A DNA stretch of 64,000 nt from Cavia porcellus (lineage: Eukaryota > Chordata > Mammalia > Rodentia > Caviidae), in NCBI RefSeq assembly GCF_034190915.1, contig NW_026947484.1, positions 75,037,482 to 75,101,481 of the forward strand, given 5' to 3'. Shown here piece by piece: positions 12,290 through 24,795 of this stretch. Under the pieces are notes generated by a model. The model saw only the letters and a list, made by a program, of their open reading frames with translations. It did no database searches and was not told the DNA's origin. A program made the translations under genes and the position numbers. How positions within the stretch are numbered: position 1 is the stretch's first letter; every line of letters begins with the position of its first letter.

Positions 12290-12765
12290 TGCATGGTATT
12301 ATGCAGAAAAATAAAACAGAAAAAAGTAGACATTCAGACATGTGTGTGTCACCCACATTCATAACTGCACACATAACACAACCCGAGCCCATCAGTGGAT
12401 ACATGGATAAGTAAGATGTAATGTATACACACGCAAGAGCTTATCACCCAGCATTGAAGAGAGAGGGAACCCTGACACATGCTGCCGCACAAAGGAACAG
12501 CGGCTAAGACATGCTGCTGTGGGAATGAGCCAGTCACCACACAAACACTCTAAGGACGGTGCCTTCTAAGATACCTAGAGTCCTCAGACGCATAGAAGCA
12601 AATGCGGACTGGCTATTGCCAGGGGCTGGTGGGGAGGAATGGAGGCGTTATTCCTGGTGGGGAAGTCCTTATTTAGCAGCTATAGAGTTTCCAGTTTTGC
12701 AAGATTAAAAGAGCATGCAAATTGGTTGCACACCAGAGTGAATGCCTTTTACACTAACCCATTCC
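12290..12765 (+). mobile_element. Old L1 3'-end fragment
   Basis: Resembles the 3' end of mammalian-wide L1 families (CCCATCAGTGGATACATGGAT, GACTGGCTATTGCCAGGGGC). Heavily diverged. Confidence 0.6.
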
Positions 12766-12782
12766 CTTAAAAATAGCTAAGG

Positions 12783-12868
12783 CAGGGTTAGGGATGGAGG
12801 TTGGCAGAGCGCTTGCCTCGCATGTGTGAGGCTCTTGGTTCAGTTCCCAGGACCACAAAGAAAAAGAT
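12783..12868 (+). mobile_element. ID-type SINE, older variant
   Basis: GAGCGCTTGCCTCGCATGTG then GGTTCAGTTCCCAGGACC, the general rodent ID pattern rather than the CATAAGC variant common elsewhere here. Confidence 0.75.
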
Positions 12869-13067
12869 CAAAACAAGCTAAGGTGCAAATTTTTATATTC
12901 TACTTATTTAGGTATAATTTTAACTTTTTAGTGGTTAAAGGGTAAAGTTTATGGTATAGTTTCTTTTGCCACAATTTAAAATTTTAAACAAAAGCAGGTG
13001 ATGAACTTAGGGGGAAGCTGTCTTAGGGTAGTATGTCTTGCTTGGTCAGAAAGAAGTGACAGGAAGC

Positions 13068-13210
13068 AGAGTAGGGTGGCACATGCCTGTGATCCCAGCT
13101 ACTGGGGAGGCTGAGGCAGGAGGATTGCAAGTTCAAGACCAGCCTGAGTAACTTAGTGAATCTCTGTCTTAAAAAGTAAAAAGCGCTGGGGTGTAACTGT
13201 GCAGAGGCCT
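13068..13210 (+). mobile_element. B1 SINE with short ID-like tail
   Basis: CACATGCCTGTGATCCCAGC, GGGGAGGCTGAGGCAGGAGG, then an A-rich linker and GCGCTGGGGTGTAACTGTGC, the start of an ID-like unit. Confidence 0.75.
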
Positions 13211-13500
13211 TTAGTTATGGGGCGGGGTGCGAGAGAAGATCTGTGGGTGCCTAAGGGATGAGTGCTCCAAGCTGAAGGGGAAGCAAGACTGAGATTCCTG
13301 AGGCCAGCTCTGCTACTGGGTTGTGCTCGGAGCACCACGAGGTGCCGCCAAGCGCCTGAGGGACACAGGTGGCGGTAAGTGCAGCGTCACACCCTGATTG
13401 CCTCCTTGCAAATCCACAGACTCCTCACTGGCTCCCCATCTTTTTGGTGCTCTCCGCGCTGAAACAACAACCCGCCCCTAAGAAACCAAAAGTTGGATTT

Positions 13501-13515
13501 GGCGCCCTCTAATGG
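13501..13515 (-). promoter_or_regulatory. CTCF-like motif
   Basis: Minus-strand CCATTAGAGGGCGCC fits the CTCF core with one deviation (T for C at position 4). Sequence match only. Confidence 0.3.
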
Positions 13516-16110
13516 TGCAATGAAAGAAAGGCTCCTATCCAGCTAGTAAGAGACCCTAGCAACCCACCCTCGCCTGGAGCCACAGAGTGGACGCATGAGC
13601 TGTCACTCGCAGGCTCACAGGCTAATGACCCTTTGTGCCACCCCAGCTGCAGACAGACAGCAGTGGGACGTCTTATTTCCTGCTGGCCGGACCCTGGGAG
13701 ACCCTGGGACCCTGGAGCTCCCACTGTCTCCACTCTGTATGAAAGCTGAGCGCAGATGGCACAGATGGCTGCCGCGCCCCACCCCTTCCTGGGGCTGAGG
13801 CTGAGGCACCGCTGCAGCAGTGGCAGGCGGGAGGCAGCTCTGTGGCCACCGGGACCCCTCGATGGGATCCCCCAGGCCGCTCCTCTGGGCACCGTGCAGT
13901 TTGCCAGCTACCTCACCTTCACTGCCTCTTCCTGCTCCCCATTAGTTTCTTAGGGTCCGGGACCGGGTCTTCCTCGGTTTTCCAGGCACTGTGGATTAGA
14001 ACTGGAAGAGCCACAGACAGGGTAGCTTTGATATTCGTTTTCACTATGTGGTCCTTGACAAGTTACTCAGCTACTTAGACCCACTTTCTTCATTGCTCTG
14101 ACCACTTCGGATGTGACCTTGAAGCTTGTATGTGACACGATAATATGTGAGGGTTAGAAATGTCCTGCAGGCAAAGCATCAGGGAAGTTTTCTCTGAGAA
14201 GAATAGGTCTCTGCAGGGTTTTGAAGGTGCTGTAGTAGTTTACCAGGTCATGCCATGAAGGACAGCTTTCCATGCAGTGGTGTAGAAGCCCGGCACATCA
14301 CAGAGAGGTATTTCCCCAGTCAGTGGGAAAGCTAGGAGACAGTGTTTTCTACCATTCCTTCCCTGTGTGATGCTAAGCTAGGACTGGCCGCAGAAGTCCG
14401 AGTGAGCTTCTGAGACAGCAGTGTAGCGCTCCCCGCCCCCCCCCCCCTTGCAGGCTGCCAGAGCTCATGCACAGGCCCTGGCCAATGGTCTGCATGGCCA
14501 CTGGGCCCCCCATCCAGGGGCCTTCAGCTCCAGCGCCTGCTGCTCTGCCATCCGCTACCGCGGGGATAGGGGCACGGGGAAGCTCCGCCCAGGCCTTGCC
14601 ACTGAATGCTTTGCAAAACCTGCTCGGTGCCCTCGGTTTCCCTGGGGCTCCCCGAGGAGTTGCCCCCACCCCTGAATTTTGTGAGACTTCATCTTTGTGG
14701 TACGAAGGCCACAAAGAGAATTGTGGGCTAGAAGCATGATTCTCGACCCTGCAAAGACGAGTCCGTGGGGGTGCGGGTGGGGGGCGGCAGGACCATGTCC
14801 TTTGTCCCCTCTGCCCTAGGCACACCCCAGTCCTCCTCCATGGCCACAGGAGGAGACTTAGCCCAAGGGCCCAAAGCTGCCAAGGAGAGGGGCCCACTCT
14901 CCATGTCAGGGATCTGCAGCCGGCTGCAGGGGGAGACTGCACCTCCCCTTTCGGGAGCCCCAGCCCAGCCTTCTCTTCACACCACAAAGCCGGAGGAAAT
15001 GGACTTGGCTTCAGGGCAGGGCCACAGAGAGACTCCCTCCCTGCAGCACATCCAGGCTGGCTCTGACTTCCAGGACTGGACAGGCTCTGCACTCCTCGAC
15101 TGTTGAAGCAAACTCCAGACCCCCCCACCACTACATGGGGTCACAGCTGCTCCAGACGCAGGCCTCCTAAGCACCCCGGCCTTGAGCCGAGGAACATAGC
15201 CCAAGATTGTGCCCTGCAAGCCTGGCCCCAGGATGGTTCTGCACACCCACCAGGGGTTGTCTCTCTGTAGCCGTGGGGGTGTGATGGTCAGCTATTACTC
15301 AGGTGCCAGAATCAATACTGATGTTTTTAGGACTTTTCTTGTTGAACAGCCATTATTAGAAATCAAATTAATGAGCATATTTTAAAAAAGTAATAAATCA
15401 GCAAAGCTCATGACACCCTAGGCAATTCTCTGAGTCTGCTCCTTTGGGGACAGGCACCTACTACGTTGGCATGGGTGGCACCACAGAAGGCCATGCTGTG
15501 CTTCCACGGGGTGTGTGTTACTGACTGTCCAGACTGATGAGAAGCATGGAGAGAGGTTACTAATGCGCTTCAAAGGTGAAATTTGCTTTCTAAAGCCATC
15601 ACATAGTGCACAGCATAAGGACTGAAGAGGGGGAAGGGCTGGCAGAGAGACGGGCATCCATCTGCGATCAGGCAGCAGGGGACAGACGTGTTGGTTATGG
15701 GGAGCACGGTCACCGCAGCTTGTCAAAAGAGGCAGAGTAAGGTTACAAGGCCCACGCGGGCCTCTGGGGTGATGGCACCATCAGCCTACATTGCCAGTTG
15801 CCAGCCCCTGAGTCCCGAGTGCCACTCGTCAGCTGCCAGCCTAGGCTTCGTGTGGGGGTGCAGGGGCCCCATGGGGTGCTCTGTGCACATAGGTAGGATT
15901 ATTTTAGGCTACTCTGGGTGGTCCACATCTGTCTGGTGAACCCCTGGGAATACTGGGAAGGACCCTATTGGAGGGCGCCCAGCATCATCTCTCCTGAACT
16001 TCTGTGGGCACCGCTAATTGGGTGCCTGTGTAGAGCATCATGTGTGATGCTCTACAGCCACCTGGTGGGCCGTTGGGGAACACAGCATGGCTCCCTGACT
16101 CTCTGGACTG

Positions 16111-16147
16111 CAGCGCTGTGTGTGTCTGTGTGTATGTGTGTGTGTGG
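16111..16147. repeat. TG repeat
   Basis: Imperfect TG run (TGTGTGTCTGTGTGTATGTG...). Confidence 0.75.
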
Positions 16148-17519
16148 TGAGGTGAGCCTGAGCGCCAGCTCTGTGTTATGCTCATTTATCCTTAGCAAGA
16201 GAGAAAGAGTCACCTGATGTCTCGTTGGTTTATTTATCTACACCGGATGAGCACAGGGTGAGAAAGGAAACCTCTCCTTTCTTCTGCTTTGATCTTTAAA
16301 TAACTTCCATAAGTAGTAGATAAATTAGCCAGAGAGGCGACATCAGGTTGGAGCCCAGAGACTTATGTGTCCATCAACCCTACCCCACATTTTAAAATGT
16401 TGTCACCAGCACAGTGGCTCTCACTGAATTCTGGGGTTCCCAATCTGGTCAGGCCACCCGGATTCCAATATGCCCCAGAAAGGCAGAGCGCTTACCCAGG
16501 AATCTCCAAGTACAGCCTTGGTGGTGCCCAGGGACACCTTCATGTGGGAGTGATGCCAGAAGCACGGCCCACCCCAGAGAACACGGCCTACACACCCACA
16601 GGTCCACAGTGTTTGTGAGAGCACACTGGCTGGGAGCACAGTGCCCAGGCCAGGGGCTGCGGCAGGAGAGCCTCAGGTGCTGTCCTCACACCTGGCAGCC
16701 AGTACCCGCTGGGGTGGGTGTGCCCAAGGCAGCTCCAGGGAGATCTGCCAGCCCCAGGCCCAGGGACCCCCCTCCTCCTTCCTCCCAGAACCCCACCCAG
16801 GTCTCTCCCCACTGGCCCTCTGATCACTAGCCATAGGTCGAGGCATTCCCTAAAGCAAAGATACCAACCAAGCAGTAATGTGAAAAGGGAACTCTTTAAC
16901 ATGGAATCTAAGTGTAGATGCACCAAGAAAGCTTACCACTAAAGATGCCTAGGCACGTCACACTTATTTAAAGTAATGGCAGATCTGAAGGCCTTTGAGT
17001 GGTTTTAGAGAAATGTTTGGGTTCCTTTTACTCAGACCATGGCCTTCAGGCAGTCCATGGACGTCAATTTGTGCTATTTAGTGCTATCGCCTCACTGCCA
17101 GCAGCTGGGGAAAAGACAGTAAACAAAACAAAACAACCCCAGGTATTCCGTAATTTATATTCTAGGGGAGGAAATAAGAAAAATCAAATAAAATACATAG
17201 TTCTGCTAAGCGCCTGGCACTAGATGTGAACACCATTACAGTTCATGTTTTTCCTATTTCCTTTATGGCATCAGGCTGGCCTTACTGTCTGTCTCAACAA
17301 TACCAACCACTTACCAAAACTAAGGTGCAAGTTCTCAAGCCAGAGGTCAGTCTTGCAAAGATAGTATGAGAGAAGGCCAGTGGAAGTAAGGAGCCATCAT
17401 ATGGAATTAATTAGCTTTGCAGTCTCCTCCTCCAAAGTCCTGCATGTAATTCTGTATTCCTGATTTTGTATTCTTTTTCTCCAAGAGGCAGCCCTAAGCA
17501 CACTGAAAATATACCAGCC

Positions 17520-18412
17520 TTGATGGATGCAATTCAAGGCATGACAAGAAAATCCATTGCACTACTTTATCAACAAAAATAAAATTAATTCAATTTCCAA
17601 CTCAATAACACAAAAAGAACAGAAAAACAAACCAAAAGAACAAAAAGAATAATAAAGAGAAGCAGACATTAGCAAAACACACAACAGAGAAACAGTGCAT
17701 GTAATTAAGAAACAAATCCTAGTTTAAAACATGTATATATAGTAAACAAATTGTTACATAACAATCAAGAAAAATAGGAGGAATCAAAAATACTCAGAGA
17801 AAAACAGTAAGAGGAAAATAACTTGGAACACAAGAAATTTTTTAAATTATTAGAGACTATAGGCTTCTATGCAAATAAATTTTAAAAACCAGGTGAAAAT
17901 AAAAAAATTCTGACGAAAATAAAAATTATCCAAACTGACTTTCCACTAGAGGTAGAAAATTCAAACAGACCAATTTCCACAAAAGAAATACAGAAGTTTA
18001 TTAAGGATCTAACTCCCATAAAAGCACCAACACAAAAAAATTCTATACTTTCAAAGACCAGCTATCTCAATGCTGTATAAAATATTTTAAAGCACTGAAA
18101 AGAAAAACTTCCTAATGCACTTTATGAAGCAAAACATAGTATAAACAATATTGGGATAGGTATCACTAATAAATGTCACTGTGGAATGTCTAAATAAAAT
18201 CTTAGCAAACAGAATCCAACGTCATATTATGAAAATAACACCATGAATTAATGAGTATTTTATGATTGGTTTACTATTAGAAATTCAGTACTGTCACAGT
18301 CTATAATAATAAAAAGACAAAAATCTTGCAATTATCTCCATAGATGCTAATACAGCCTATGAGAAAAGTCAATACTCCGGTGTGAATTAAAAAATAAAAA
18401 ATACTCAAGAAA
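17520..18412 (+). mobile_element. Old L1 ORF2 fragment
   Basis: AT-rich remnant of the L1 endonuclease/reverse transcriptase region (CAATTTCCACAAAAGAAATA; ATTATCTCCATAGATGCTAA). No frame survives. Confidence 0.7.
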
Positions 18413-18415
18413 ATA

Positions 18416-18500
18416 GGGGGCAGGGATGTAGCTCAGCAGCACAAGCTCCTGCCTGATAAGTGCAAGGATCTGAGTTCAATTCCCAGTTCAAAAAGAAAAG
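18416..18500 (+). mobile_element. ID SINE
   Basis: CAGGGATGTAGCTCAGCAGC, then GAGTTCAATTCCCAG and an A-rich tail, next to the L1 fragment. Confidence 0.8.
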
Positions 18501-21453
18501 AGGAACAAAGAATGCCATCCTAAGATAATGGTGTATGCCTTTGTTCTAACTAATATTTAATGGGGAAGCATTAAAGGCATTTCCTCTAAGATAAGAAGCA
18601 AAGTGCAGATGTGCGTTATCTCTACTCTGCAACTAGAGATATAGACCACTATGATGAGACCACAGAAGGCGAGGGGAGTCTTAGGAAGTGGTAAAAATTG
18701 TGAAGATGGCTGTGAAGGTTTCTTGGGCTTGGTAAGACAATCCTAGAAGTACTCACAATAAATACCGTGTGTTGTAGCTCTTTTTAAGTGAAACCCTGGT
18801 ATTAATGTTCAGTCCACATGAGTTCCTGGGGTGTGTTTCTAGCTCAGAGCTCCGGAAAGAGAAAGCAATGTTTTGATGGAAGCAGAAGGCATATCATGAA
18901 GTCCTGCCATTCTGGCAGTTGAGGGTTGTAGGATCTGAAGCAAACCCGTTTCCCTTGCTGGTTGTTAATAAGGAGGCAGAACTCTGTGCCTGACGCCGCA
19001 GATGCTGCCTGTCCCACTGCTGAAATCCTGCTCATTTCTTCCATGCAGATGTAAAGCCAGTAGGAAAGAAAGCTCACTAGAGGAAGAAATCCAGCAAACC
19101 TCCTTGCTTGGAATTCTTTCCTATCTAACGTATCTCGTATCTCGCTGCTGCCCCTAGGAAATACTCCTTTTGGACCAGAATCCATGTGCATTCGCTAAAA
19201 GTCACAGAAAAACTTCCACCAACCAGGACCTAGAGTCTCCTGGTGAGAGAAAAACAATGATTCATCCTGAATTTTGGCTCTGGCTCCTTCGTTCAGGCAA
19301 AACACAAGAGATCCTGCCAGCTTTGGGATGAAAAGAGCATTCTGTGGAGACAGTGACAAGCCTGAGGCTAGGGACAGGGTAGCAGGAGTTCTCACTCAGA
19401 GGAAGAGGACAGAGACTTTCTCCTTGACTAGATCTGAATCAGGCTCCTCCGATTCCGCTTTCTGGCTCTGTCCAGGGTCTGCTTACACAAAGTTTAGCCC
19501 CTACCTCTGACATCTGCCCGAATTCCTCATTCTCTACCCCGATACCTGCCACCCCAGCCGCCCTCAGCAGGGTCCTATTGAGCAGTCTATTAAGCATCCT
19601 CCCAGCCCCATGGCTGCCCCTTGGCCGCTTGATTGCTTTTAATTCAGCATTGAGTCTGACTTCCCTCCCCAATGCCATCAGCCCTGTTTGAATAGAGTCC
19701 TCCCTACTTACTGCCTTTAAAAAATGTCACAAATAGTCTAAAAGAACTCCCAACACGGCAAGATGCCAGCTGCAGGTCCCTAGCGGCCTGGCCCCAGCCT
19801 CCTGTCCACCTCTCAGGGCTGCTCTCTCTCCCTGGCCCAGAAGTTGTGGCACAGCAGCCGAGAAGAAGGTAGCTTTGTATTTATTACTCGCTTTTGGTTC
19901 TGGGTTTTGTTTGTTTGTTTCCCTCCTCTTGTTCAGTGTTTCTGGCTGACTGCCTGGAGCTTTGTAACTCAACAAACACCTGCTGAATGAAGGACAGGGG
20001 CAGACATGGAAGAAAGTGGTGTCTTTTGGCCCCGGGCTTGGGTTGCCTGCAGAGGCCCTGGGGAAAACACCCTGCACACAAAGACGGCCCTGTTGGGAGC
20101 TTTTCCCTCAGCCTTCCATTGTTCTCTTCCACAGCGCCAGTGGGAGGGGAGGCGAGATGGCCTCTGTGTTCTGCTTCCAGAGTTCCTCTGCTCAGGGTGA
20201 GGAGGCCTGGCAGCACTCCCTCCTCCGCGGCCAGTTCTTCCTCATCCGAGGGACCCACTGGGAGCCAGACCTTGGACCCGGGGCATCTGTGAGAGGGGCC
20301 TCAGCTCAAGCGACACAGGCATAGAGATGCAAGTGCGAAGGGAAGCGTGGCTGCCCACCCACTTCCTCGAGGTCCTCTTCATCAATGTCCTCGGGTCCCG
20401 CACAAAGCACAGGCCCCCAGGAAAGTGGGAGACTCGGTCTGGAATGGGCACCCAGTCCAACCCATGTGGCCAGCGACCAAGTTCAAAGTCAAAGGCAAGA
20501 GTTTGAAGCAGTTAAAAATGGATAGAGTTATTTTACGACTGCTCAATCCAATCATTTACATAAGGACTGGCATGAATTACCAAGCTATGACAAGACACAG
20601 AGCAGCTTCCCGACTAGGATTCTGACCATGACATTCTGAAAAAGGCAAATTTAGGTGGATAGTAAAAGGACCAGTGACCTCCAGGGCCTGAGAGACAAGA
20701 GTGGCTTTTAGGGTGGTGACAACACTCTACAGTACTACAGCCACGGGTACATCTATAGCAGTCTACGTTTGTCCACACCCCTAGAATGCTCATCACCGAA
20801 AGTGAACCTTAACAGGATCCATACCATGGTCCCAGAGTGAGAACCCCAAGTCTGTGCAGGCCTAGCAACTGTGACAAATGTGCCCCACTGGTGAGGGGCA
20901 TTGATCCTGGGGCAGTAATGCATGTGTAGAGGCCAGGGGCACCTGCGAAAACCAAGTAACAGTCACTCAGTTTTCCTGTGTGCCTGAGACTGCTCTAAAA
21001 CTAAGTATTTTAAAAGAGAGAATTGCATTTAGTGCCCTTTTTTACTTCATTTTATTTTCCTATTAAGTCAATTTGATACAAAGTTTTTGGTCTAGGTGAT
21101 GGGTTAACTAATGGTCACCTTGTAACACCCAGCTGGGCTGAATCAGCATGGTGCTGGGTGGAGGGCCCGCCAGAGGACTGTTGCCAACAGCATAAATGGA
21201 GAACTGGGGGGGGGGGGGGAGACGGTGTGCTGTTGCATCTCCTGGAGAAGCTGTGGCGCTGGTTGTCCTGATGTAAACTCAGCTGCTCTCATCATTGGAG
21301 GAGTTCGGCTCTACACTGTCAACCTAACAGCATGCCTGTCACATTGCTAATGCTTAGGTGTTCGTGAGCGCCTCCCTGGCAAACCAACGAGGAGATGCAT
21401 CATGTGACTTCTAGGTCCCTTCCGAAGTAAATAAATGTAAAATATTGTAATGT

Positions 21454-21502
<49 letters not shown>

Positions 21503-22479
21503 ATAGTTTCTAAAATCACGGAAGGAAGAAAGAAGTCAGTTTGCTGACTTTGTCAATACTACTTTAAGGTCCTGGAACAACATGGAACACTGTAGGTTAC
21601 TGGGTTGGCTCTGGGAAGCTGAGATGGGTCCCCACTTCCTCCCCGAGTCCACCTAAGCGATGCTCTCAGGTTTGTGTCTTTTCCTCTTGCAGCCTTTGCC
21701 GGCAATTTCCGTCTGCAGGACAGCTACTAGCAACTCTGCCTGTTTCCAAGACCACGGCCACATACAGCCCCACACCTCAGCGCCCGCCTGCCCTGAGCCT
21801 TCCAGGTACATAGTGAGGTCCGCAGTGGCAGCTGTAGGTGACCAGCAGGGGGGCTGGGAGAGAAGGGAAGAGCTGCAGCTGGAGGGGAGGGAACTCCCAT
21901 CCCATTCCAGAGCAGGAAAATGGGGGAATGAGCTAACACGGGTGTGGCCGTGAGGAAGGAGCAGCGGGTGGGCCGGCAGCCCCCAGCCTCCCCCGGAGAA
22001 ACCAGGTGAGGAATAGCAGCTGCGAGGTGACAAACCCTTGGCGAGGCTTGGTGGGCAGCCCAGAGAGAGGGGGAGGCTGGAACACCAGTGGTGAGGTCCT
22101 CAGAGTGCTGACCCTGCCTCCCGTCTCTAAGCAGCTCTGATGCTGCCACTGAAGACTTCTGCAGACAGAAAAGATCATGTGCCTGCCTGGGGGTGGGGTA
22201 GGAATGCAGAAACTGTCTTTCTGGAAATCCTCTTAGCAAATCTCTCCCCAAACTGACTCCAGGGAAGCAGGCCAGACTTGACCTATTCACAACGTTCATT
22301 TCCCCACTTCTAGAGGTCTCCAAGAACTCACTTTCCACCCCAGCTCAGTACTCCCAGACAGTCTTTCCCTCCTTTCTCTCTCTCCCAGGCGGGCTTGGAG
22401 TCAAGCTGGAGCTCTCAGCGTTTCCTCCAGGATCATGAGACCCAGACCCAAGGGGGAAGCTGAGGGGCACACAGCTTTC
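18501..22479. other. Intergenic, mostly single copy
   Basis: No gene found. Contains a G run (21207-21221) and a CA microsatellite (21457-21500). The longest frames (203 codons at 21727-22338, minus) look like chance frames in GC-rich DNA. Confidence 0.4.
21457..21500. repeat. CA microsatellite, 22 units
   Basis: Uninterrupted AC repeat of 44 bp. Confidence 0.95.
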
Positions 22480-22645
22480 TAGACTTGCACTGCCTGAGTG
22501 TGAAAGTCATCTCTGCATGACTTTGGGGGAGTCACAGGACCTCATTCTCCTCACCTGTAAAATGGGACAATAACAGAACCCACCATATTAAGCTACAGAG
22601 AGCATGAAGCAAGAGCCCTTAGCATAGCACCTGTACAGATACTGA
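22480..22645 (+). mobile_element. MIR SINE
   Basis: ATGACTTTGGGGGAGTCACA, TCACCTGTAAAATGGGACAA and TTAGCATAGCACCTG match the MIR core in order. Confidence 0.85.
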
Positions 22646-23154
22646 CCGAAAAGGACTGATATTCCACTTACCATGAGACCTTTCATCCAGCTCCTGTTCG
22701 CCATGCAGCATGGTCATCTTTTGAAAATAACAGTTAAACTGCCATTGTTAGCAGCTCTTCCACTCATGGTATCTCACGGTCAGAGAAAGCAGCCTGCTAA
22801 TCTCCTGCCCAAACCTCCCCTGTCTTGGGCTGGCTGTGGTCACCTCTAGTGGCTTTTTCCTTTGAATACTTCCCCGGCACTCAAAATCAGATCCAGTGCA
22901 AAGGTCATGTCCTGAAACATGCCGTCTCTAACCACCTCTTCCTTCCCACCACCGATCTCCCATCTGTAACTGCTTTACTCATCTGTTGTTTGTGGCCCCC
23001 ACCAAAATGCCCGACCATGAATGCAAAGGGGGTGCACTGCTGCCCACGGCCTGCAGCTTTGGGGAGGAGGTTGGTGTGGTGGCCTGCCCAGGAACCCTGA
23101 GCAACACAGCTCAGGCCTGGCCGCCTGAACAGAAACACACGGCAGGCAGAGCCC
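22646..23154. other. Flank just downstream of ENTREP1
   Basis: About 500 bp past the predicted poly(A) site with nothing recognised. Confidence 0.4.
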
Positions 23155-23794
23155 AGAGGTCAAAGGAAACACTTTTATTCTCCATCTGCCTTACGTGTTC
23201 TAGTTCTGCAAGCACAAATACATGGAATTAACAATAACCCTCTCCCTAAATGTCCTTCATTAAAAGTTGACACTGAAAAAAATTTCCTTCTTTTCCTAAA
23301 GAGTGTGATTGGAGGGGAACCTAAAACGAGGCCTGAGGATTGATCATCACATCTCCTGCCAGATCCCCTCTCGCTGAGCAGTGAGAGGCCTGGGGCGTCT
23401 ATAAATAGCAGCCCCGTGCTCTGTCCTTCCGAGAGGGAAAGAACCTGGAGATGAGGAGAGACGGAGAGGCGAGGTGAGCACAGAGCCACTGGCCCAGTTT
23501 TGCCCACACCGAGGCACATGACCCTCAGGAATGCCGTGAAAATGCTGAGAGGAACAGAGTTCACTCGCTGTCTTCACCTCCAGCCCAGTGCATCCAGAAG
23601 CCAAGATGCCTGGGAGAACCTGCTGGTTCACTCTCGAGTCCCTCTGTACACAAAAGGGGAACCAGAGTAGGAACAGACGGGCTTCAGACTGCCCCTATTT
23701 TTAAGGGGCTCCCAGAGGGTGACCCTAGCTCCCAGCCCATAATCAGCAGGGAAGGGGGCATCTTTGTCCTTGGAGTGGCTTCATCTGCTCTGGT
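23155..23794 (-). other. ENTREP1: ENTREP1 3' untranslated region
   Basis: About 640 bp between the stop codon and the expected cleavage site. It is single-copy, with no SINE or L1. The lower bound is set by the poly(A) signal at 23174-23179 plus the usual 10-30 bp; the exact cleavage site is not visible. Confidence 0.6.
23174..23179 (-). terminator. Poly(A) signal AATAAA of ENTREP1
   Basis: Canonical AATAAA on the minus strand, about 620 bp past the stop codon. It is the first perfect hexamer found downstream of the coding end on that strand, followed by G/T-containing sequence. Confidence 0.6.
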
Positions 23795-24007
23795 TCACAG
23801 GACTGTCTCTCGGATGACACCAATGAGGCTGTGTGGTCGCTCAGCCTCGGCTCGCCGGGGCCTCCTGCTGGTCCTGGGCCTCCCCATGGGCAAGGCAAAG
23901 GTGCTCAGGTCCCCGCAGCTACGCAGGTGCAGCAGGCCAGGCTGGATTCTCGAGGGCGAGGGCGGCACGGGGGTCTGGGAAAAGCCAGGCTGCGATGGAG
24001 CCATTAC
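23795..24007 (-). CDS. ENTREP1: ENTREP1 terminal coding exon
   Basis: The last coding segment: 70 codons and a TGA/TAA-type stop at 23795-23797, phase 0. The acceptor (CTTGTCTCCCGAAG) is followed by GTA ATG. It encodes VMAPSQPGF, then GLLHLRSCGDLSTF and RAEAERPHSLIGVIRETVL. The extreme C-terminus matches my recollection of the human protein. The Met at codon 2 of the exon is internal. The exon continues into the 3' untranslated region. Confidence 0.93.
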   Translation of the reverse strand, partial: VMAPSQPGFSQTPVPPSPSRIQPGLLHLRSCGDLSTFALPMGRPRTSRRPRRAEAERPHSLIGVIRETVL

Positions 24008-24655
24008 CTTCGGGAGACAAGGCAGAGGGGCCGGAGAGGTTAAGCGTCACTGAGGCGGCCTGTGGCCCACCTCCCAGGTCCACCTGCGTATTTTAATATT
24101 GAAGTGTTTCGCAAAAGAAAAAGCGTGGTTTCCCAAGGTAGAGCCTACTTTAATATACTAACTCTTTTCTAAAGTTGCTAAAAAGAAACCCTGTAAATTT
24201 TCTGTTGGTTCAGTGGTAGCCTTGCCACACTAACCGTCAACTGCACCTTCCTGCTCCACATTTAAAGATCCCCTCACTATCTTCTCCAGGTCCCTGTGGT
24301 GGAAGCCAGCGAGTCTCCCTCCTGCAGACGCATGTGTGGTCACAGGTCTCGAGAGGAACATGATTTCCTCCTGCCGCCAATTCTGATAACGAAGGGGTGC
24401 CTGAGCACTAATATTCTTAATAAGAACCCAGTGACACCAATGCACTCCAAAGCCTGGAAGCCACTGGCATGATCAGGTAATGAGGTTATAAAATGTCAGC
24501 CAAAACCAGCGGTGCTCTGGATGGACCAGATAACCGATCAATAAACAACAAAAGCGGAGGCAAAAAAAAAGAAAACTATTTAAGAACGGTTCTACTGCTA
24601 GATCTGTTTTGCAATGAATATATTACACACATAACATCACTGTAAAATGGCAAAA

Positions 24656-24795
24656 ATATGGGAAATCGGGGCTGGGGATTTAGCTCAGCGGCATAAGCAC
24701 CTGTTTTGTAAGCAGGCAGTCGTGAGTTCGATCCGTGGTACCAATAAAAATGAAAAAGACCAAAAAAAAAAAAAAAAAAAAACATATGGGAAATC
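24656..24795 (+). mobile_element. ID SINE with 12-bp target duplication
   Basis: Full tRNA-derived unit (24668-24783) with A box GGATTTAGCTCAG and B-box region GAGTTCGATCC, plus a 20-bp A tail. Flanked by perfect ATATGGGAAATC on both sides, so the insertion is fairly young. It lies in the last intron of ENTREP1. Confidence 0.95.

Larger units (their letters stand above)
13211..17515. other. Intergenic, GC-rich, mostly single copy
   Basis: GC-rich segments with overlapping chance frames (the longest is 252 codons, minus, 14373-15131), an old MIR-like patch near 14000-14110, a C run at 14431-14448 and a TG repeat at 16111-16147. No exon could be supported. An untranslated region or non-coding RNA cannot be excluded. 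Confidence 0.4.

Noticed and set aside
14373..15131. 252-codon minus-strand ORF
   Set aside because: GC-rich DNA with long frames on both strands; low-complexity translation, no domain, no splice or family signal.
21841..21856. CCAGCAGGGGGG, CTCF-like; same at 28192
   Set aside because: One base off at the invariant GGC position in both; too weak to call.
21727..22338. 203-codon minus-strand ORF
   Set aside because: Composition-driven; Ser/Leu/Pro-rich with no family resemblance.
1..23150. 3' end of APBA1, the human neighbour
   Set aside because: I searched by eye for its PDZ-domain exons and C-terminal sequence and found none; it probably lies beyond the left edge.
24668..24740. tRNA gene-like A and B boxes
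   Set aside because: This is an ID SINE with A tail and target duplication; it cannot fold as a proper tRNA.
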